From: Pseudomonadota bacterium
GTDB taxonomy: Bacteria > Pseudomonadota > Gammaproteobacteria > UBA5335
Direction: 5' to 3'
Length of the DNA: 64,000 bases
Assembly: GCA_002862435.1 (NCBI GenBank)
Contig: PKDC01000006.1
Span: 50,653-114,652, forward strand
In this document: piece by piece, positions 25,706 through 35,368 of the stretch
Position numbering within the stretch: the stretch's first letter is position 1
How the letters are laid out: every line of letters begins with the position of its first letter
The notes under the pieces: generated by a model
What the model saw: only the letters and a program-made list of their open reading frames with translations
Told to the model about the DNA's origin: nothing
The model's database searches: none
Position numbers and translations under genes: made by a program

Positions 25706-25810
25706 TCGATCACTTGGCGACCGGCTCGCAACCGGTCGCAGGGAAGTCTGGCTGTCGCAGCGCCGTCCCGCTCACCGGTGCGGGACCAGGCCCCACCCCG
25801 GCGAGCCGCC

Positions 25811-26953
25811 TTACAGGAAGCTGCGGCTGATCAGTTCCTTCATGATTTCGTTGGTGCCGCCATAGATTTTCTGCACCCGGCCATCGACGAAGGCCTTGGC
25901 CACCGGGTATTCCAGCATGTAGCCGTAACCGCCGTGCAGTTGCAGGCACTCATCGGTGAGCGCGCACTGCAGATCGGTGGTCCACAGCTTGGCCATGGCC
26001 GCGGTGGTGACGTCCAGCTTCTTTTGCATGTGCAGTTCCAGGCATTGGTCCACAAACATGCGGCCGATGGTCACCTGGGTCTTGAGTTCGGCCAGCTTGA
26101 AGCGGGTGTTCTGGAACTTGGACAGCGGCTTGCCGAACACCTCGCGCTGCTTCACATAGTCGATCGTATGCTGGAGCACATGCTCGGAGGCCGTGATCGA
26201 GCCCATGGCAATCAGCAGGCGCTCCTGCACCAGCTCGCTCATCAGGTAACCAAAGCCGCCGCCTTCCTTGCCCAGCAAATTGGTCGCCGGCACCTTGCAG
26301 TCGTGGAAGAACAGCTCGGCGGTGTCCTGGGCTTTCATGCCCACCTTCTTGAGCTTGCGCCCCTTGTCGAAACCGGGGGTCCCTGCTTCCACCACCAGCA
26401 GGCTGACGCCAGCGGCACCCTTGCTGGGATCGGTCTTGCAGATCACGATCACCAGATCCGACATGTAGCCGTTGGTGATGAAGGTCTTCTGTCCGTTCAG
26501 GATGTAATGATCGCCCTCGCGCCGGGCATGGGTCTTGATGGCCTGCAAATCGGAGCCGGTGCCCGGCTCGGTCATGGCGATGGCGCCGATCAGCTCGCCC
26601 TTGGCCATGCGCGGCAGCCAGCGCTGTTTCTGTTCGTCGTTGCCGTACTTGAAGATGTAGGGCGCGACAATCTCGTTGTGGAGCATGAAACCCGGACCCG
26701 AGGCGCCGACGCGTGTCTGTTCCTCGGCCTGCACCACCGTGAACAGGAAATCGGCCTCGGCGCCACCGTACTGCTCGGGCAGCGACATGCACAACAAACC
26801 CGCCGCGCCGGCCTGCAGCCAGACCTCGCGGGAGACTTGGCCGTCCTCTTCCCATTGATCGTGATAGGGCAGCACTTCCTTTTCATAGAAGCGGCGACAG
26901 GTCTGGCGGAACATCTCGTGTTCTTCGCGGAAAATCGCGCGGGGCTTGGCCAT
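25811..26953 (-). CDS. Acyl-CoA dehydrogenase
   Basis: FAD-dependent alpha,beta-dehydrogenation of an acyl-CoA. The 380 residues from the ATG at 26953 have GGAGGAG upstream and begin MAKPRAIFREEHEMFRQTCRRF. The FAD/substrate loop is AIAMTEPGTGSDLQAIKT and the middle beta domain has NGQKTFITNGYMSDLVIV. The C-terminal helical domain has LQLHGGYGYMLEYPVAKAFVDGR; the catalytic Glu in this clade is expected near the LEYPVAKAF or EVFGKPL region. It resembles the long-chain or isovaleryl-type branch. It lies downstream of the FmdB-like gene in the opposite direction and diverges from the SulP gene. Confidence 0.95.
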   Translation of the reverse strand: MAKPRAIFREEHEMFRQTCRRFYEKEVLPYHDQWEEDGQVSREVWLQAGAAGLLCMSLPEQYGGAEADFLFTVVQAEEQTRVGASGPGFMLHNEIVAPYIFKYGNDEQKQRWLPRMAKGELIGAIAMTEPGTGSDLQAIKTHARREGDHYILNGQKTFITNGYMSDLVIVICKTDPSKGAAGVSLLVVEAGTPGFDKGRKLKKVGMKAQDTAELFFHDCKVPATNLLGKEGGGFGYLMSELVQERLLIAMGSITASEHVLQHTIDYVKQREVFGKPLSKFQNTRFKLAELKTQVTIGRMFVDQCLELHMQKKLDVTTAAMAKLWTTDLQCALTDECLQLHGGYGYMLEYPVAKAFVDGRVQKIYGGTNEIMKELISRSFL

Positions 26954-27122
26954 GCACTCCTCCATAAGTGGGATTGATCCAGCCTGGACAAGCGCGTCCA
27001 GGCTGGGGCCATTATCGCGGGTTGGGTGATTGCTGCCCAGCCCCAAGGCGGGGCGGGATCGGTTAAGATCAAACGCCGTTTCCCGCGGCCTGCCCGCGTG
27101 CTCTTTGACAGAAGGATCCGCC

Positions 27123-28883
27123 ATGGATCAGCGCATTTCCCTGCCCCTCGCCCGGGCGCTACGGGATAGCCTTGCCCAGGGCTATGGCCGACGCGACCTG
27201 ATTGCCGATCTCACCGCCGGTGTGACGGTGGGCATCGTCGCCCTGCCGCTTGCCATGGCGCTGGCCATCGCCAGCGGCGTCCCACCCCAACACGGCCTCT
27301 ATACCGCCATCGTCGCCGGCGCGATCATTGCCCTTGCGGGCGGCTCACGGGTCAACGTCTCCGGTCCCACCGCGGCCTTCGTGGTGGTGCTCCTGCCCAT
27401 CGTCCAGCGCTTCGGGCTGGGCGGACTGCTCACGGCCAGCACCATGGCGGGGGTGATCCTGTTGTTCATGGGATTGGCACGACTGGGCCGTTTCATCGAG
27501 CTGGTGCCCTATCCAGTCACGGTGGGCTTCACCAGCGGCATCGCCGTGGTGATCGCCACGCTGCAACTCAAGGATTTTCTGGGTCTGCCGGTGGGCGCCC
27601 TGGAAGGGCATTACTGGGAAAAGCTGGGGGTCCTGCTGACTGCGGCGCCCCAGGCGCATGCCGCCGATTTTGCGGTTGGAGCGCTGACCCTCGGCGTCAT
27701 GGTGTTCTGGCCGCGGCTTGGCCTGCGTTTCCCCGGACATCTGGTGGCGCTACTGGCAGGCACCTTGCTCTCCCTGGTGTTGGTCCGGCTGGGGCCGGAC
27801 TGGGCCGTGGACACGGTTGGCTCCCGCTTCACCTGGACCGCGGGTGGGCAGGAAGGGCACGGTATCCCGCCCTTCCTGCCGCAGTGGCAATTGCCCTGGC
27901 TGCAAGCCGGAGCAGACGGCCAGCCGCTGGGACTGTCGTTCGGCCTGCTCCAGGATCTGTTGGGCCCGGCGTTCGCCATCGCCATGCTGGGCGCACTGGA
28001 ATCGCTGCTGTGCGCCGTAGTGGCTGACGGTATGGCGGGTACACGCCACGACCCCAACGCCGAGCTGGTGGGGCAGGGGCTGGGCAACCTGATTGCGCCC
28101 TTTTTCGGCGGTATCGCGGCGACGGCCGCCATCGCCCGCACCGCCACCAACATCCGCGCCGGCGCCCGCTCGCCGCTGGCGAGTGTCATCCACGCCGCCG
28201 TAGTGCTGGGTGCGGTGGTGGCCTTGTCCAGCCTGCTGGCCTACCTGCCGATGGCGGCGCTGGCGGGTTTGCTCCTGATGACGGCCTGGAACATGAGCGA
28301 GGCGCGCCATTTCGTGCGTGTGGTGCGCCATGCGCCGGGCAGCGATGTATTGGTGCTGCTCACCTGCTTCAGCTTGACGGTGCTGTTCGACATGGTGGTG
28401 GCCGTCACCGTGGGCATGGGCCTGGCAGCGGTGCTGTTCATCAAGCGCGTCATTGATCTTACGGAGGGTCGGCTGTTGAGCGGCAATGGCGTCTCCGGCC
28501 CGGCTGGCGTCGAATTGCCGGGGGTGCTGATCTACGACATCAATGGCCCGTTGTTTTTCGGCGCGGCGCAAAAGGCGCTGCGCACCCTGAACGTCATCGA
28601 TCCAGGCATCCGTGTGCTGGTGCTGGATATGAGCGATGTGCAGCTCATGGACATGACCGGCATGACCGCCCTGGAGGAACTGATCCAGCAGGCCCATCGC
28701 CATGACCAAGCCGTCATCCTGTGCGGGCTGTCACCGCGGTTGATTCTCAAGCTGCGCCGCGTTGGCCTGCGACGTGCGACGGGTCGGCTCGAATATGCCC
28801 GCACGCTGGAACAGGCGCGCCAGCGCGCCGGCGAACTCCTCCAACCGGCCTCGCATCCCCAAGCTGCTGCAGCGGACACTTGA
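27123..28883 (+). CDS. SulP family anion transporter
   Basis: A 586-residue inner-membrane transporter with a C-terminal STAS domain. The start at 27123 gives MDQRISLPLARALRDSL; the frame is open upstream but without family character. The SLC26 signature VGIVALPLAMALAIASGVPPQHGLYTAIVAG is at residues 36-65, and VSGPTAAFVVVL follows. The STAS domain runs from about residue 460 (VELPGVLIYDINGPLFFGAAQKAL) with the conserved DMSDVQLMDMTGMTALEEL. SulP proteins carry sulfate, bicarbonate or dicarboxylates, some as sodium symporters. No carbonic anhydrase gene is adjacent, so the substrate stays open. Confidence 0.93.
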   Translation: MDQRISLPLARALRDSLAQGYGRRDLIADLTAGVTVGIVALPLAMALAIASGVPPQHGLYTAIVAGAIIALAGGSRVNVSGPTAAFVVVLLPIVQRFGLGGLLTASTMAGVILLFMGLARLGRFIELVPYPVTVGFTSGIAVVIATLQLKDFLGLPVGALEGHYWEKLGVLLTAAPQAHAADFAVGALTLGVMVFWPRLGLRFPGHLVALLAGTLLSLVLVRLGPDWAVDTVGSRFTWTAGGQEGHGIPPFLPQWQLPWLQAGADGQPLGLSFGLLQDLLGPAFAIAMLGALESLLCAVVADGMAGTRHDPNAELVGQGLGNLIAPFFGGIAATAAIARTATNIRAGARSPLASVIHAAVVLGAVVALSSLLAYLPMAALAGLLLMTAWNMSEARHFVRVVRHAPGSDVLVLLTCFSLTVLFDMVVAVTVGMGLAAVLFIKRVIDLTEGRLLSGNGVSGPAGVELPGVLIYDINGPLFFGAAQKALRTLNVIDPGIRVLVLDMSDVQLMDMTGMTALEELIQQAHRHDQAVILCGLSPRLILKLRRVGLRRATGRLEYARTLEQARQRAGELLQPASHPQAAAADT

Positions 28884-29186
28884 GTTCAATCTCCCAGCCG
28901 TTATCTGCGATATCCACGGAAAGCTGCACTAAGGGGCCTGTCCGAGAGATCCCTAAGAACCGGAACCTTCCGGATCCCTCGTACCCAGGTCCTGCCATTT
29001 GCAAGCCGCTGATCGCCCGACGAATGGGAGATAAATCCAAATCCGCTCATGCCGCAATTTACGGATGAATTCGGCGCCTCGCCTCACTGAACCAATCAAC
29101 GACCGACAGGTCCCACTCATTCTTGGTATGCATGCATTCATACCGCCTGCCGAGCCTGCCCCACAGGCCTACCCAAGGAGAAGCAA
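28884..29186. other. Intergenic stretch upstream of katE
   Basis: 303 bases between the SulP gene and katE. I see no credible gene and no recognised transcription-factor site. The base composition shifts towards AT near 29,030, close to where the composition of katE itself takes over. The last bases contain the katE ribosome-binding site AAGGAG (29177-29182). Confidence 0.5.
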
Positions 29187-31343
29187 ATGGCAAAGCCAAC
29201 GATCGTATCCACAGACCTTGACGAAAAAAGCCAACGTCTGGACGCTCATACCGAAGACTCGGCCGACTCCCTGATGACAAGCAATCAAGGGGTGCGAATC
29301 AACGATGATCAAAATACGCTCAAGGCGGGCGAACGCGGGCCCAGTCTGTTGGAAGATTTCATTTTTCGCGAAAAAATTACCCATTTTGACCATGAGCGAA
29401 TCCCTGAGCGCATCGTTCACGCGCGTGGCGCCGGCGCCCATGGCTATTTTCAGCCTTATGCATCCATGGCATCGGTCACCCGCGCCCAATTTCTTCAGGA
29501 TCCTGCCAAAAAGACGCCGGTATTCGTGCGTTTCTCTACGGTTGCGGGCTCACGCGGTTCATCGGATCTCGCTCGGGACGTCCGCGGATTTGCCGTAAAG
29601 TTCTATACCGATGAGGGCAATTTCGATCTGGTTGGCAACAACATGCCGGTTTTCTTTATCCAGGATGCGATGAAGTTTCCGGACTTGATCCATGCCGTCA
29701 AAGCCGAGCCTCATAACGAAATTCCCCAGGCTCAATCGGCACACGATACTTTTTGGGATTTTGCTTCACTGATGCCGGAATCAACCCACATGCTCATGTG
29801 GGTCATGTCGGATCGTGCCATTCCTCGCAGCTATCGCATGATGGAAGGTTTTGGTGTCCATACCTTCCGCTTTGTGAATGAGAAAGGTGAGAGCCATTTC
29901 GTCAAGTTTCACTGGAAACCGTTGTTGGGAATGCATTCGGTAGTCTGGGACGAAGCGCTGCAGATTTCCGGGCAGGATCCGGATTTTCATCGTCGCGACC
30001 TGTGGGAAGCGATCGAGAACGGTAGCTTTCCAGAATGGGAGCTGGGGGTCCAGATCATTCCCGAGGAAGACGAGCACAAATTCGACTTCGACCTGCTGGA
30101 TCCCACCAAGCTGGTTCCAGAGGAAATCGTGCCGGTGCAGCGTATTGGAAAAATGACGCTGAATCGCAACCCGGATAACTTTTTTGCTGAAACCGAGCAA
30201 GTGGCCTTTCATGTCGGTCATATCGTCCCGGGCATCGATTTCACCAATGATCCACTGCTGCAGGGACGGCTGTTTTCGTATACCGACACCCAGCTCATCC
30301 GCCTCGGTGGACCCAACTTTCACGAGATTCCGATCAATCGCCCCCTGACGGAGATTCATAACAATCAGCGCGATGGCGCCATGCGCCAGCAGATCAACCG
30401 CGGTCGCACGAGCTATCATCCAAACACTCTCGGTGGTGGTTGTCCGATGCAGGCAGGGCGCGACATGAGCGGATTCATCAGCCATGCCGAACGCATTGAC
30501 GCCCGAAAAGTCCGCGAACGCAGTGACAGCTTTTTCGATCATTTCACCCAGGCGGCGCTATTCTGGAACAGTCAGTCCGATCGCGAAAAACAGAATATCG
30601 TCGATGCCTTCAGCTTTGAATTGAGCAAATGCGAGACACCTACCATTCGTAGCCGCATGGTGAATACGCTGGCACACGTCGATAAGATCTTGGCCCGCCA
30701 GGTAGCGATGAATCTGGGGCTGACGGTGCCGGACCCTTTGGAGCCGGTGCAGAATGGGGGCATGCCTGCCGATGGTGATCCCGCACGCTACGCGCCCCTT
30801 CCAATAAAGAATCCCGTCGGTACTTCGCTTGCGCTGAGCATGGACCATGCACCCAAAAATTCCATCAAGACTCGCAAAGTGGGCCTGCTGGCCGCTGACG
30901 GCGTGGATGATGCGAGCATCGATACCCTGAAAAAGATGCTCATCGCCGAGGGGGCCGTCGTGAAGATCATCGCGCCTCAGGCAGGACACATCACGACCAG
31001 CGCAGGGAAGACCGTCGCCGTCGACTTTGCCTTGTTTTCAGCCAGTTCGGTGCTGTTCGATGCCTTATGTCTTCTGGATGGAAGCCCAAGCGTTGCTGCC
31101 TTTGACTTGCATCCCAAGGCACGGCTCATGCTTCAAGAAGCCTATCGCCACTTCAAGCCCCTGGCGGCGATCGGTAATGCAGTCACCGTGCTCCAAAGCG
31201 CCATTGGGATTGCGGCCGCAGGCACCGGATCTGGAAAAGTCGAGAATGCCAAAGGCGTGGTAATGGGCGAGGCCAAGCAAGTCAAAGAAATAGCGAAGGT
31301 GTTCATGGGGGAAATTGCCCAACATCGACATTGGAATCGCTGA
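29187..31343 (+). CDS. katE: Large-subunit haem catalase, HPII/KatE type
   Basis: Decomposes hydrogen peroxide. The 718 residues have an AAGGAG ribosome-binding site. The catalytic His is in [12 protein letters not shown] (near residue 78), the catalytic Asn in [11 protein letters not shown] and the haem Tyr ligand in [18 protein letters not shown] (near 368). From about residue 560 a flavodoxin-like/class I glutamine amidotransferase-fold domain follows ([32 protein letters not shown]), the mark of clade 2 large catalases such as E. coli KatE. Its GC content is visibly lower than that of the SulP gene before it, which suggests acquisition. A terminator lies 48 bases after the stop. Confidence 0.96.
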   Translation: MAKPTIVSTDLDEKSQRLDAHTEDSADSLMTSNQGVRINDDQNTLKAGERGPSLLEDFIFREKITHFDHERIPERIVHARGAGAHGYFQPYASMASVTRAQFLQDPAKKTPVFVRFSTVAGSRGSSDLARDVRGFAVKFYTDEGNFDLVGNNMPVFFIQDAMKFPDLIHAVKAEPHNEIPQAQSAHDTFWDFASLMPESTHMLMWVMSDRAIPRSYRMMEGFGVHTFRFVNEKGESHFVKFHWKPLLGMHSVVWDEALQISGQDPDFHRRDLWEAIENGSFPEWELGVQIIPEEDEHKFDFDLLDPTKLVPEEIVPVQRIGKMTLNRNPDNFFAETEQVAFHVGHIVPGIDFTNDPLLQGRLFSYTDTQLIRLGGPNFHEIPINRPLTEIHNNQRDGAMRQQINRGRTSYHPNTLGGGCPMQAGRDMSGFISHAERIDARKVRERSDSFFDHFTQAALFWNSQSDREKQNIVDAFSFELSKCETPTIRSRMVNTLAHVDKILARQVAMNLGLTVPDPLEPVQNGGMPADGDPARYAPLPIKNPVGTSLALSMDHAPKNSIKTRKVGLLAADGVDDASIDTLKKMLIAEGAVVKIIAPQAGHITTSAGKTVAVDFALFSASSVLFDALCLLDGSPSVAAFDLHPKARLMLQEAYRHFKPLAAIGNAVTVLQSAIGIAAAGTGSGKVENAKGVVMGEAKQVKEIAKVFMGEIAQHRHWNR

Positions 31344-31790
31344 TCCAGGGCAACGTCAGCAAAAAGATTCTTGCGAATCCACGCATTCTTGGGCGCGACT
31401 TTTCGGAGGTCGCGCCTTTTCCTTGTTTTAGGTATTCATGGGAAATCACCTTGAGTGACGTGGAACTGCGCAAAAGGATAGCCAACCACCCCTTTGGCGC
31501 ATCAAGATCACGGGCTGGCCTTCACTCATGGTGAACAGGGATGTCGTGAAATGGTCATCTATGCGGGATAAGCTCACCGTTCCCGGGCCTGTGGCATGAT
31601 CTTGATCCGTTTTCAGGGTCAAGACGCGTTACCTGATCACATCTAGATCCATCCCCAGGCCCCATTTTCCCGATGCCGCTTCGATTTACGACAAGCGTCA
31701 TGCTTTGCGTTTCAAACCAGCGCCCGCGATCTCATCGCTTTAAGGAGATTGCGCGAAAGCTCACCATGAATCCGAAAGGGGCGCGACGAG
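31344..31790. other. Intergenic stretch between katE and the methyltransferase gene
   Basis: 447 bases. It contains the katE terminator (31392-31420) and a second inverted repeat at 31601-31623 (CTTGATCC / GGGTCAAG around a 7-base loop) with no T-run. A plus-strand frame at 31673 reaches past the methyltransferase start in another frame and has no family character. I see no gene in it. Confidence 0.5.
31392..31420 (+). terminator. Intrinsic terminator of katE
   Basis: GGCGCGAC (31392-31399) pairs perfectly with GTCGCGCC (31409-31416) around a 9-base loop, followed by TTTTCCTTGTTTT. It lies 48 bases after the katE stop codon. Confidence 0.9.
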
Positions 31791-32612
31791 ATGAATGTAA
31801 CCCAGTCGGCTGTGCGCGACTGCCCGGTGTGCGATGCCTCCGGTCGTGTGCCGCGCCCGGATTATTCACTGGATCCCTGGCGCATCGTCGAATGTACACA
31901 GTGCCGGATGATCTATTTGGAGAACGCGCCGGCCCAGGCCTTGCTGAAAACCGAGTACGCCTGGGAAGGCAGCAAGACCGACGAACGCACGCGCCGTCGA
32001 CAGGGTCGGGCGCTGTATTACGCTTTCAGCGACAGCCTCAAGAAGATTCGCGACTTCTTCCATCGCCTGCGTGGCCTGCGCAAAGAAACCCGCTACATCG
32101 TGACGTTCTCGCCCGGTCAGCGCGTGCTGGATGTCGGCTGCGGTTCGGGTAACACGCTTGCCGATTTGCCGAACCATTTCATTCCCTATGGCATCGAGCC
32201 GTCGCCTGGCCTGTGCGAAACAGCGCACCGACTTTTTGCGGCGCGTGGGGGCGCCTGCATTCATGACGTGGCCGTGGGTGGATTCGCGCGTCTGGCGGGC
32301 AGCAAGTTTGACTTCGTGGTCATGCGATCCTTTCTGGAGCATGACTCCGAAGCGATGGCGACGCTGAAGGCCGCACACGGCGCGCTGAACGAAAATGGCG
32401 GTGTACTGATCAAGGTGCCGAATATCGATTGCTGGAACGCCATGTTGCGCAAGACCGGCTGGCCGGGCATGCGCTACCCGGACCACGTCAATTACTTCAC
32501 GCCGACGACGCTTGCGCAGATGCTGAAAAATGCCGGTTACCGCCGCGTCTACATGCCCTTGCGATGGCGCCTGCCCACCAGCGACAACCTCTGGGCCGTC
32601 GCGTTTCGCTGA
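31791..32612 (+). CDS. Class I SAM-dependent methyltransferase with an N-terminal zinc-finger-like segment
   Basis: A 273-residue protein. Residues 10-42 hold CPVCDASGR and CTQCRMIYL, two CxxC pairs like the zinc finger that precedes the methyltransferase domain in some sugar and lipid C-methyltransferase families. The SAM-binding motif is VLDVGCGSGNTLADLPN (about 111-127); post-I is YGIEPSPGLCETA; motif III region FDFVVMRSFLEHDSEAMATLKAAHGALNENGGVLIKVPN. The C-terminal part (YPDHVNYFTPTTLAQMLKNAGY) is a conserved feature of methyltransferases acting in surface polysaccharide pathways. The substrate is unknown and no polysaccharide cluster is adjacent. It follows katE but with a terminator between them, so it is transcribed separately. 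Confidence 0.85.
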   Translation: MNVTQSAVRDCPVCDASGRVPRPDYSLDPWRIVECTQCRMIYLENAPAQALLKTEYAWEGSKTDERTRRRQGRALYYAFSDSLKKIRDFFHRLRGLRKETRYIVTFSPGQRVLDVGCGSGNTLADLPNHFIPYGIEPSPGLCETAHRLFAARGGACIHDVAVGGFARLAGSKFDFVVMRSFLEHDSEAMATLKAAHGALNENGGVLIKVPNIDCWNAMLRKTGWPGMRYPDHVNYFTPTTLAQMLKNAGYRRVYMPLRWRLPTSDNLWAVAFR

Positions 32613-32854
32613 GATGATGCCCACGACGGCCCGTGGCGCAAATGCCCCGCTTGCCCCATCAATTTCCGACAGGGTGTGAACAGGCTGGTCCAGAATGTCT
32701 CTCGGGCCGGCCCATTGCCCGGATCAGATGGCGCCCCCAAACAGGGCCTCAAGCGCGTTGACTGCGCCGATCATCCCGCGGTTTGCCAAGCGTACGCGGC
32801 TCCCATCAGGAATTCGTCCAAGTTGGGCACAGGGTTTTCCGCGAGTCGAACCCG

Positions 32855-33661
32855 CTAGGCGCGCGCCGCCGGGACGGACGGCAATGCGTCGGCGCCATAG
32901 GCATGCAGGGCCAGGGTGCCGAACATCCAGTTGCGATGCTGCGGCGCCAAGCCCTGCGCGCCGGCAGCGCCCAGAGCCACCAGGAAGGGCAGGTAATGCT
33001 CCAGCGTGGGATGGGCGCGGCGACCATGGGGCAGCGTCCAGGGGTGACACAGCGCCTCCCGATCGCCCGCTTCCAGGGCCTGTTCCAGCGCGGTCATGAA
33101 CTCGACCGCCCAGGATGCGGCCTGACCTTCCGGGGCATGCCAGTGGATCTCGCCCAGGTTGTGGGTGATGCCTCCGCTGCCGACGATCAACACACCCGCC
33201 TCCCGCAACGGGGCCAAGGCCTCGCCCAGCGCCAGATGCCAGGGGCCACCTTCACGCACGCACAGGGACAACTGAAACACCGGCAGCGGCGCTGCGGGCC
33301 AGATGCATTTGAATGGCAGCCACACCCCATGGTCGAACGGCCGCTCCTCGGCCAGGACAGGGATGCCCTGGGCAACCAGCGTTTCACGCAACCACCGCCC
33401 CAGCGCAGCGTCTCCCCGGGCGGCCCAACTTTGAGCATACAAGGCCGGGGGAAAGCCATAAAAGTCGTGTTGAATGGCCGGATGCGGCACGGCGCCAGCC
33501 AGCCGCGGCGCGGGCGCGTCCCAATGGGCCGAGATGCACAGGACCGCGCGCGCCTCCGGCGCAACGAGCGGGGCCAAGCGCGTCCAAAACGCCGTGGTGC
33601 GGTTGGGCTCGGTCAGAAACGTGGGAGACCCGTGGGACAAGAACCAGACTGCTTGCATCAC
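32855..33661 (-). CDS. Class III extradiol ring-cleavage dioxygenase family (LigB/YgiD, DODA-type)
   Basis: A 268-residue protein resembling E. coli YgiD and plant DOPA 4,5-dioxygenase. The metal ligands expected in this family are visible: His in LSHGSPTFL (residue 10), His in SAHWDAPAPR (about 46), the HGVWLPF segment (FDHGVW, about 110) and the THNLGEIHW segment (about 167), together with the HRNWMFGTLALHAYG near the end. It cleaves a catechol-type ring outside its hydroxyls using Fe(II) or Zn(II). The physiological substrate of YgiD-like proteins is uncertain. Between it and the methyltransferase gene I see no other gene (about 240 bases). Confidence 0.9.
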   Translation of the reverse strand: MMQAVWFLSHGSPTFLTEPNRTTAFWTRLAPLVAPEARAVLCISAHWDAPAPRLAGAVPHPAIQHDFYGFPPALYAQSWAARGDAALGRWLRETLVAQGIPVLAEERPFDHGVWLPFKCIWPAAPLPVFQLSLCVREGGPWHLALGEALAPLREAGVLIVGSGGITHNLGEIHWHAPEGQAASWAVEFMTALEQALEAGDREALCHPWTLPHGRRAHPTLEHYLPFLVALGAAGAQGLAPQHRNWMFGTLALHAYGADALPSVPAARA

Positions 33662-33941
33662 GCTGCCCTTGCTGAATCATCGAATTGCTCAAAATACGCC
33701 GATGGATCCCATCCGAAAACCGGTCGCGCCAAGCCATAAGACCATTGAAGAGTCGCCGCCCTGTCCGTCTGGCCCCACCACTACCGCAAAGCGCAGGGGC
33801 ATGGCGCGCCGGGATCCATCGCAATGCCCAAGTCGCCGCGTGCTTGGGATCGCCACGCCCAAGATATGGTTAGACGCGCTATTTCCGGAACCGCCTTGAC
33901 CGGCGCGCCACCGGTTCCGCAGCGTCGCGCGTCGCGCCCGA

Positions 33942-35225
33942 TCAACGTCCCCGCAACGCGCGCACCCCGCGCCATTCGTTGGCCAGATACTGCACGATGC
34001 CGCGCAAGGAGCTGATCCCGGTATCCGGCTCCTCTCCGCGCCCAAGCCGCAGCAACTGCACGCAATACCAGCCCTGGGCATACATGTGGTTGAAATTGCG
34101 AATGCGGTTCACCGTACTGGCCGGCCCCAGGATGCCGGGCCCCATGCGCAGCCGGTTTTCATAACGCGGCGCCTCGCTCGCCTGCCCGGACAGCAGCCGG
34201 CGCGGCAGATCGGTGTCCACGCACATGGGCCGCCCCAGCCCAATGACGTCCAGCGCATCCTCGCCCAGCGCCTGGTTCATGCCGATCAAACTGCGAAAGC
34301 CCCCCGTCACCATCAGCGGAATCCGGCAGACTTTGCGCATGCGCTCGGCGTATTCCAGGAAATACGCCTCCCGCGCCAGGGTGCTCTGCGCCTTGGCCGG
34401 GGCGCGATCGCCCTCGGCGCCGGTGCCGAAAAATGAGAGCTGCTCATAGGTGCCCCCGGAAATCTCCAACAGATCCACCCCAGCCTCCTGCAGCCATTGC
34501 GCCACCTGCATGGATTCGGCGTCGGTGAAGCCGCCCTTCTGGAAATCCGCCGAGTTCAGCTTGACGCAGATGGGAAAGGCCGGCCCCACCCGCTCGCGAA
34601 TCGAGCGCACCAGAGTGAGCAACAACCGCGCACGGTTTTCCAGGCTGCCGCCCCATTGATCCGTGCGTTGATTGGCCTTGGGGGAGAGGAATTCGCTGAG
34701 CAGGTAGCCATGGGCGGCGTGCAGCTGGACGCCGGTAAAACCGGTGTCGCGGGCCACCCCGGCTGCCGTGGTGAAGCGCGCAATCACCTCGGCGATGTCG
34801 CTCTCGGTCAGGGCGCGAGGCTTGCCGAACGCACCGCCCGGCAGTTTCACCGGCACCGCCGAAGGCCCTACCGGTTCGGCGTTGAGGTAGCGGATGGTCT
34901 GGCGGCCGGCGTGGCTGAGCTGCATCCAGAGTTGATTGCCGCCCACCGTCCCCGCGCGCGCCAGGGCCGCCAGCGCCTCCTCGCCGCCATTGCTGTCGAT
35001 GGCGATGTTGCCGGGGCGCTCCAGATAGCGGCGGTCGACCTGCACATTGCCGGTGATCACCAATCCCGCGCCGCCCTCCGACCACTTGCGATAGAGTCGC
35101 TGATGAGCCTCGGTCGCGCGGTTATGGCCGTCCGACAGACCTTCGGTGAGCGCTGCCTTGGCGAGCCGATTGGATAGTGTGACGCCGCAAGGCAGGGTCA
35201 GGGGCGAGGCGATGGTGACCGTCAT
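33942..35225 (-). CDS. NADH:flavin oxidoreductase, Old Yellow Enzyme family
   Basis: A 427-residue FMN enzyme, (beta/alpha)8 barrel. The N-terminus TIASPLTLPCGVTLSNRLAKAALTEGLSDG and the FMN/substrate site HAAHGYLLSEFLSPKANQRTDQWGG are typical. The paired His residues of HAAH bind the carbonyl oxygen of the substrate. Motifs further on are ICVKLNSADFQKGG and LEISGGTYEQ, and PLMVTGGFRS. No C-terminal Fe-S/FAD domain is present, so it is the short form rather than 2,4-dienoyl-CoA reductase. OYEs reduce activated C=C bonds; the natural substrate is unknown. It is transcribed toward the dioxygenase gene. Confidence 0.92.
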   Translation of the reverse strand: MTVTIASPLTLPCGVTLSNRLAKAALTEGLSDGHNRATEAHQRLYRKWSEGGAGLVITGNVQVDRRYLERPGNIAIDSNGGEEALAALARAGTVGGNQLWMQLSHAGRQTIRYLNAEPVGPSAVPVKLPGGAFGKPRALTESDIAEVIARFTTAAGVARDTGFTGVQLHAAHGYLLSEFLSPKANQRTDQWGGSLENRARLLLTLVRSIRERVGPAFPICVKLNSADFQKGGFTDAESMQVAQWLQEAGVDLLEISGGTYEQLSFFGTGAEGDRAPAKAQSTLAREAYFLEYAERMRKVCRIPLMVTGGFRSLIGMNQALGEDALDVIGLGRPMCVDTDLPRRLLSGQASEAPRYENRLRMGPGILGPASTVNRIRNFNHMYAQGWYCVQLLRLGRGEEPDTGISSLRGIVQYLANEWRGVRALRGR

Positions 35226-35368
35226 AAAAACTTCCCTCCTGAATGCTTAGAGTCTCTGAACCGTCGCCGTGTTGCGGGCGTTGCCCCAGTATAGGGCGCG
35301 TCATTCGGGGATAGCGGCGCTCCCGTCTGGTTCGGGCTCATGAACGGACTTGCTTGCGGAATACCGCT

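Noticed and set aside
28953..29280. Short minus-strand frames upstream of katE as remnants of a transposase
   Set aside because: No inverted repeats, target duplication or recognisable DDE motifs; the frames also overlap the beginning of katE.
31601..31623. Second terminator downstream of katE
   Set aside because: CTTGATCC/GGGTCAAG forms a hairpin but no T-run follows; it is an unexplained inverted repeat only.
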